DNA of 64,000 nt from an uncultured Cellulophaga sp. (GTDB lineage Bacteria > Bacteroidota > Bacteroidia > Flavobacteriales > Flavobacteriaceae), in the NCBI GenBank assembly GCA_947492955.1, contig CANLOV010000003.1:248001-312000 (forward strand). Direction: 5' to 3'. Made by a program: the position numbers and the translations under genes. Below the pieces are notes generated by a model. That model saw only the letters and a list, made by a program, of their open reading frames with translations. It was not told where the DNA came from and did not search any database. Below, piece after piece: positions 61,929 to 64,000 of this stretch; within the stretch, counting starts at the first letter, position 1; the number at the start of each line of letters is the position of its first letter.

Positions 61929-62804
61929 ATGAAAACCACAACAATCACTTTTCAAGAAAAACTAGAAAAAACTAAACTAGAAATGGTAGATTTCTATAAT
62001 GGTGCTACCGAAGATTATAAGTACTGGAGCAAAGACTTTAATATGCATTTTGGGTATTTTAATTTATTTAAAACAAACCTGTTTAAAAGAGATACTATGC
62101 TTAATGAAATGAACAATCAGGTTTTAAAAAGATTAGAGCTACCACAAAACAAAGCTCTCTTAGCAGATTTAGGTTGTGGTATGGGTGGCGCTATGCGTTA
62201 CATGTTAAAAAAGAAGAAAAAATTAGCAGCCTTTGGAGTTACCTTATCCGATTTTCAGGTTAAAAAAGGAAACGAATTATTAAAAAATTACAATGGAACA
62301 ATCGTAAAAGAAAATTACAATAATACTTCGTTCTCTTCTGAAATGTTTAATGCTGCTATAGCTATTGAAAGTTTTTGTCATTCTGGTCACAGCGAAAAAT
62401 CATTTAAAGAAGCGTACAGAATATTAAAACCTAATGGAAAATTTGTAATTGCCGATGCTTTTCTAAAAAAAGAAGAAACAGAACTTTGTTATGGGGGAAA
62501 TTTAGCTTACCAAAAATTGTGTAACCATTGGAGCTTAGAAAAATTAGGAAATATAAATACAGTAGTACAACAACTAAAAAAACAAGGGTTTAAGAAAGTA
62601 ATAATAGAAGATATTTCTTTTAGAGTTGCTCCATCCGTATTACATGTTCCTTTTGCTATCATTGGGTTTATTTTTAAAGGATTACTCGGTTATAATTCTT
62701 TAAAACAAGAAAGTTTACATAACTTAAAAGGTTCTTTTTATGCACTCCTATCTGGTTTACATATGCGAAGTTTTGGATATTATATAGTTACTTGCACTAA
62801 ATAA
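61929..62804 (+). CDS. Class I SAM-dependent methyltransferase
   Basis: This is a 291-residue protein. The N-terminal pattern EDYKYWSKDFNMHFGYF resembles tocopherol/sterol-type methyltransferases. Motif I is D80LGCGMGG87 (SAM binding), and motif IV and the RILKPNGKFVIADAF segment follow. The C-terminal hydrophobic stretch (about 235-265) suggests a membrane-associated substrate. It is last in the GbsR-led run; substrate likely a lipid or isoprenoid, inferred from neighbours. Confidence 0.82.
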   Translation: MKTTTITFQEKLEKTKLEMVDFYNGATEDYKYWSKDFNMHFGYFNLFKTNLFKRDTMLNEMNNQVLKRLELPQNKALLADLGCGMGGAMRYMLKKKKKLAAFGVTLSDFQVKKGNELLKNYNGTIVKENYNNTSFSSEMFNAAIAIESFCHSGHSEKSFKEAYRILKPNGKFVIADAFLKKEETELCYGGNLAYQKLCNHWSLEKLGNINTVVQQLKKQGFKKVIIEDISFRVAPSVLHVPFAIIGFIFKGLLGYNSLKQESLHNLKGSFYALLSGLHMRSFGYYIVTCTK

Positions 62805-62945
62805 ATAAAACATTAGGGTAATAAAATTCCATATAACAAGTTTATTTATTAATAATATTAAAATAATGTCTTCTATTTTGTGAAGGTTCTGTGATACATG
62901 TTTTTTTTATTTGTATAATACATATGGTACATCATTTAAAAAAAT

Positions 62946-62953
62946 TATATTTG
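62946..62953 (+). promoter_or_regulatory. -7 box before the second ECF sigma gene
   Basis: TATATTTG fits TAnnTTTG and ends 16 nt before the start codon. A TTG at 62911-62913 is too far for a standard -33. Confidence 0.5.
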
Positions 62954-62969
62954 ATTTAGTAAATACACT

Positions 62970-63524
62970 ATGAGCAAACACCGATTAAATCCAGATACAT
63001 GGATAGATTTATATGCAGATTACCTTTTTAACTATGCTGTATCTAGAGTTAATGATGCAGAAATTGCTAAGGATTTAGTACAAGAAACTTTCTTTGCTGG
63101 ATTAAAATCTGCTAAAAACTTTAAAGGTGATGCTGCTGAACGTACATGGCTTATTGCTATATTAAAACGAAAAGTAATAGACCATTACAGAAAAATAAAC
63201 TCTAATAAGGGTAAAGCCGAAGTTCGTATGAACTATAGCGCAGGAAGTGATTCTGAAGGAGACTGGTTAGAAGAACAAGTTGCAGACCCATTTAGTAAAC
63301 TAGAAAATAGTGCTATTGAAAATGAAGAATTAGGTTTAGCCATACAAAGTTGCCTATCAAAATTACCTAAAAAACAAAACCTAGTATTTACCATGAAAAC
63401 TATTCAAGGAATAAATACAGAAGATATTTGTAATGAGTTAGATATTAACCCGTCTAACCTGTGGGTAATGATTCATAGAGCACGAACTTCTTTGATGGAT
63501 TGCCTTAATCAAAATTGGTTTTAA
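62970..63524 (+). CDS. ECF RNA polymerase sigma factor
   Basis: This 184-residue sigma-70 family protein has region 2 (FNYAVSRVNDAEIAKDLVQETFFAGLKSAKNFKG, about 20-53) and region 4 (LPKKQNLVFTMKTIQGINTEDICNELDINPSNLWVMIHRARTSL, about 131-175), joined by a polar linker. It is not FecI-like: a small zinc-binding protein follows after 2 bp, the usual partner for this type. The inducing stress is unknown. Confidence 0.9.
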   Translation: MSKHRLNPDTWIDLYADYLFNYAVSRVNDAEIAKDLVQETFFAGLKSAKNFKGDAAERTWLIAILKRKVIDHYRKINSNKGKAEVRMNYSAGSDSEGDWLEEQVADPFSKLENSAIENEELGLAIQSCLSKLPKKQNLVFTMKTIQGINTEDICNELDINPSNLWVMIHRARTSLMDCLNQNWF

Positions 63525-63526
63525 AT

Positions 63527-63760
63527 ATGATTTCTTGCGAAAAAGCAAAACACCTTTGCGATAAAAGTCAGTATAACGAATCTTCTTTATGGGAAAGAAT
63601 AAAGCTTTCTATTCACCTATACACCTGTAAAGTATGTTCTAAATACAGTAAAAAAAATTCGAAACTTACAAGTTTGTGTGAACAAGCTAATATGTTTAAT
63701 TTATCTGAAGCAGACAAAGCCGAAATGAAAAAAGTGTTTGATCAAGAAAATATTAAATAA
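63527..63760 (+). CDS. Putative zinc-binding anti-sigma factor
   Basis: This 77-residue soluble protein has the pattern H-x3-C-x2-C in HLYTCKVC and an earlier Cys pair (MISCEKAKHLC), like ZAS-type anti-sigma factors, but no TM helix. Start at ATG 63527, 2 bp after the sigma gene stop. The next gene, convergent, overlaps its 3' end by 8 bp. It may release the sigma factor on thiol oxidation, as related proteins do. Confidence 0.72.
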   Translation: MISCEKAKHLCDKSQYNESSLWERIKLSIHLYTCKVCSKYSKKNSKLTSLCEQANMFNLSEADKAEMKKVFDQENIK

Positions 63761-64000
63761 AATAAGATAACCCTAGTATTACAGCATACCACATAATAGG
63801 TATTGCTTCTACCCAAAAAGAAGCAAAGTATTTCTTTTTTGCATTTCCTGTCTCCAACATTAACATACCAAAAGTTAAAAATAAAATACCCTTACTTAAG
63901 GCATCTAAAATACTTACATGGTCTTTTAAAAATGTAATAAAGTAAAATGCCACAGTTATAAAAGCTCCAAATATTTTAGTTTTTGTTGCCCCATAGCGTT
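63753..64000 (-). CDS. Membrane protein, truncated by the window edge
   Basis: The frame is open from the right edge to a stop at 63753-63755. The visible 82 codons hold at least two hydrophobic helices (FGAFITVAFYFITFL; GILFLTFGMLMLE; VEAIPIMWYAVILGLSYFI). It looks like the C-terminus of a small multi-helix membrane protein of unknown family. A GTG at 63953 could begin a shorter protein but the upstream codons read equally well, so the start is likely outside. Confidence 0.55.
   Translation of the reverse strand, partial: RYGATKTKIFGAFITVAFYFITFLKDHVSILDALSKGILFLTFGMLMLETGNAKKKYFASFWVEAIPIMWYAVILGLSYFI

Noticed and set aside
62805..62969. Search for a fourth GbsR operator before the second ECF sigma gene.
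   Set aside because: No TTTCA...TGAAA palindrome is present, so this pair is not included in the proposed GbsR regulon.

Overview
The window is a low-GC chromosomal stretch (roughly one third G+C by eye) from a member of the Bacteroidota, almost certainly family Flavobacteriaceae. The grounds are promoters of the TAnnTTTG type, near absence of Shine-Dalgarno sequences, FecI/FecR/TonB signalling, GbsR- and DUF2851-type genes, and flavobacterial gene blocks such as rsfS-ftsH-LUD-cdsA-psd-ACBP. A secreted GH16 agarase/porphyranase-like lipoprotein suggests a marine, algae-associated lifestyle; genus cannot be fixed from this. No tRNA, rRNA, CRISPR array or transposase gene was seen.

Layout. 0-4.4 kb: a minus-strand operon (DUF2851, PspC, K+ channel, edge-truncated secreted protein), a rhodanese gene, and a plus-strand MarR-YceI pair. 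4.4-11.3 kb: a complete trpEGDCFBA operon led by a recognisable ribosome-mediated attenuator: an 18-residue leader peptide with three consecutive Trp codons followed by mutually exclusive antiterminator and terminator hairpins. 11.6-14.3 kb: GH16 lipoprotein, a membrane TPR protein and a secreted unknown. 14.35-19.49 kb: an accessory island bounded by direct repeats of the 3' end of ppc plus its terminator; it carries an esterase-GNAT-polysaccharide deacetylase operon, an AraC-type regulator, a gene remnant, an odd noncoding block and a secreted unknown. 19.4-25.5 kb: the anaplerotic pair ppc and pyc. 25.7-30.5 kb: yaaA, a secreted unknown, and PASTA-rluD divergent from ddl-coaD. 30.7-34.7 kb: PAS histidine kinase, single-domain response regulator, M14 peptidase. 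34.7-42 kb: Nudix/pyrE divergent pair, birA, and the rsfS-ftsH-LUD-cdsA-psd-ACBP run that joins protein quality control to phospholipid synthesis. 42-50 kb: a frameshifted lipoprotein gene, sulfurtransferase, RBBP9-like hydrolase, beta-barrel protein, GAF/HK/REC/HPt hybrid kinase, two small effector/NTF2-like proteins, folD and ffh. 50.3-56.3 kb: a cell-surface signalling unit (large lipoprotein, ECF sigma, FecR, TonB receptor). 56.3-59.1 kb: MtfA-like peptidase and argS. 59.2-64 kb: a GbsR-regulated membrane/lipid cluster (GbsR, 3-TM protein, desaturase-like protein, SDR39U1, SAM methyltransferase), then an ECF sigma/anti-sigma pair.

The most interesting signals are regulatory. (1) The trp attenuator can be read directly from base pairing. 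(2) Three copies of an 18-bp TTTCA-type palindrome lie before gbsR and the next two genes, giving a probable GbsR operator. (3) A bipartite motif (AAGTAGGGT, 14 nt, TTGTT) stands before both the lipoprotein gene and fecR, facing outward from the sigma gene, a candidate promoter for that ECF factor. (4) The ppc 3'-end duplication marks an insertion whose second copy appears to come from a diverged ppc allele. The desaturase-like protein with a broken second histidine box makes the GbsR cluster the best candidate for undescribed biochemistry.
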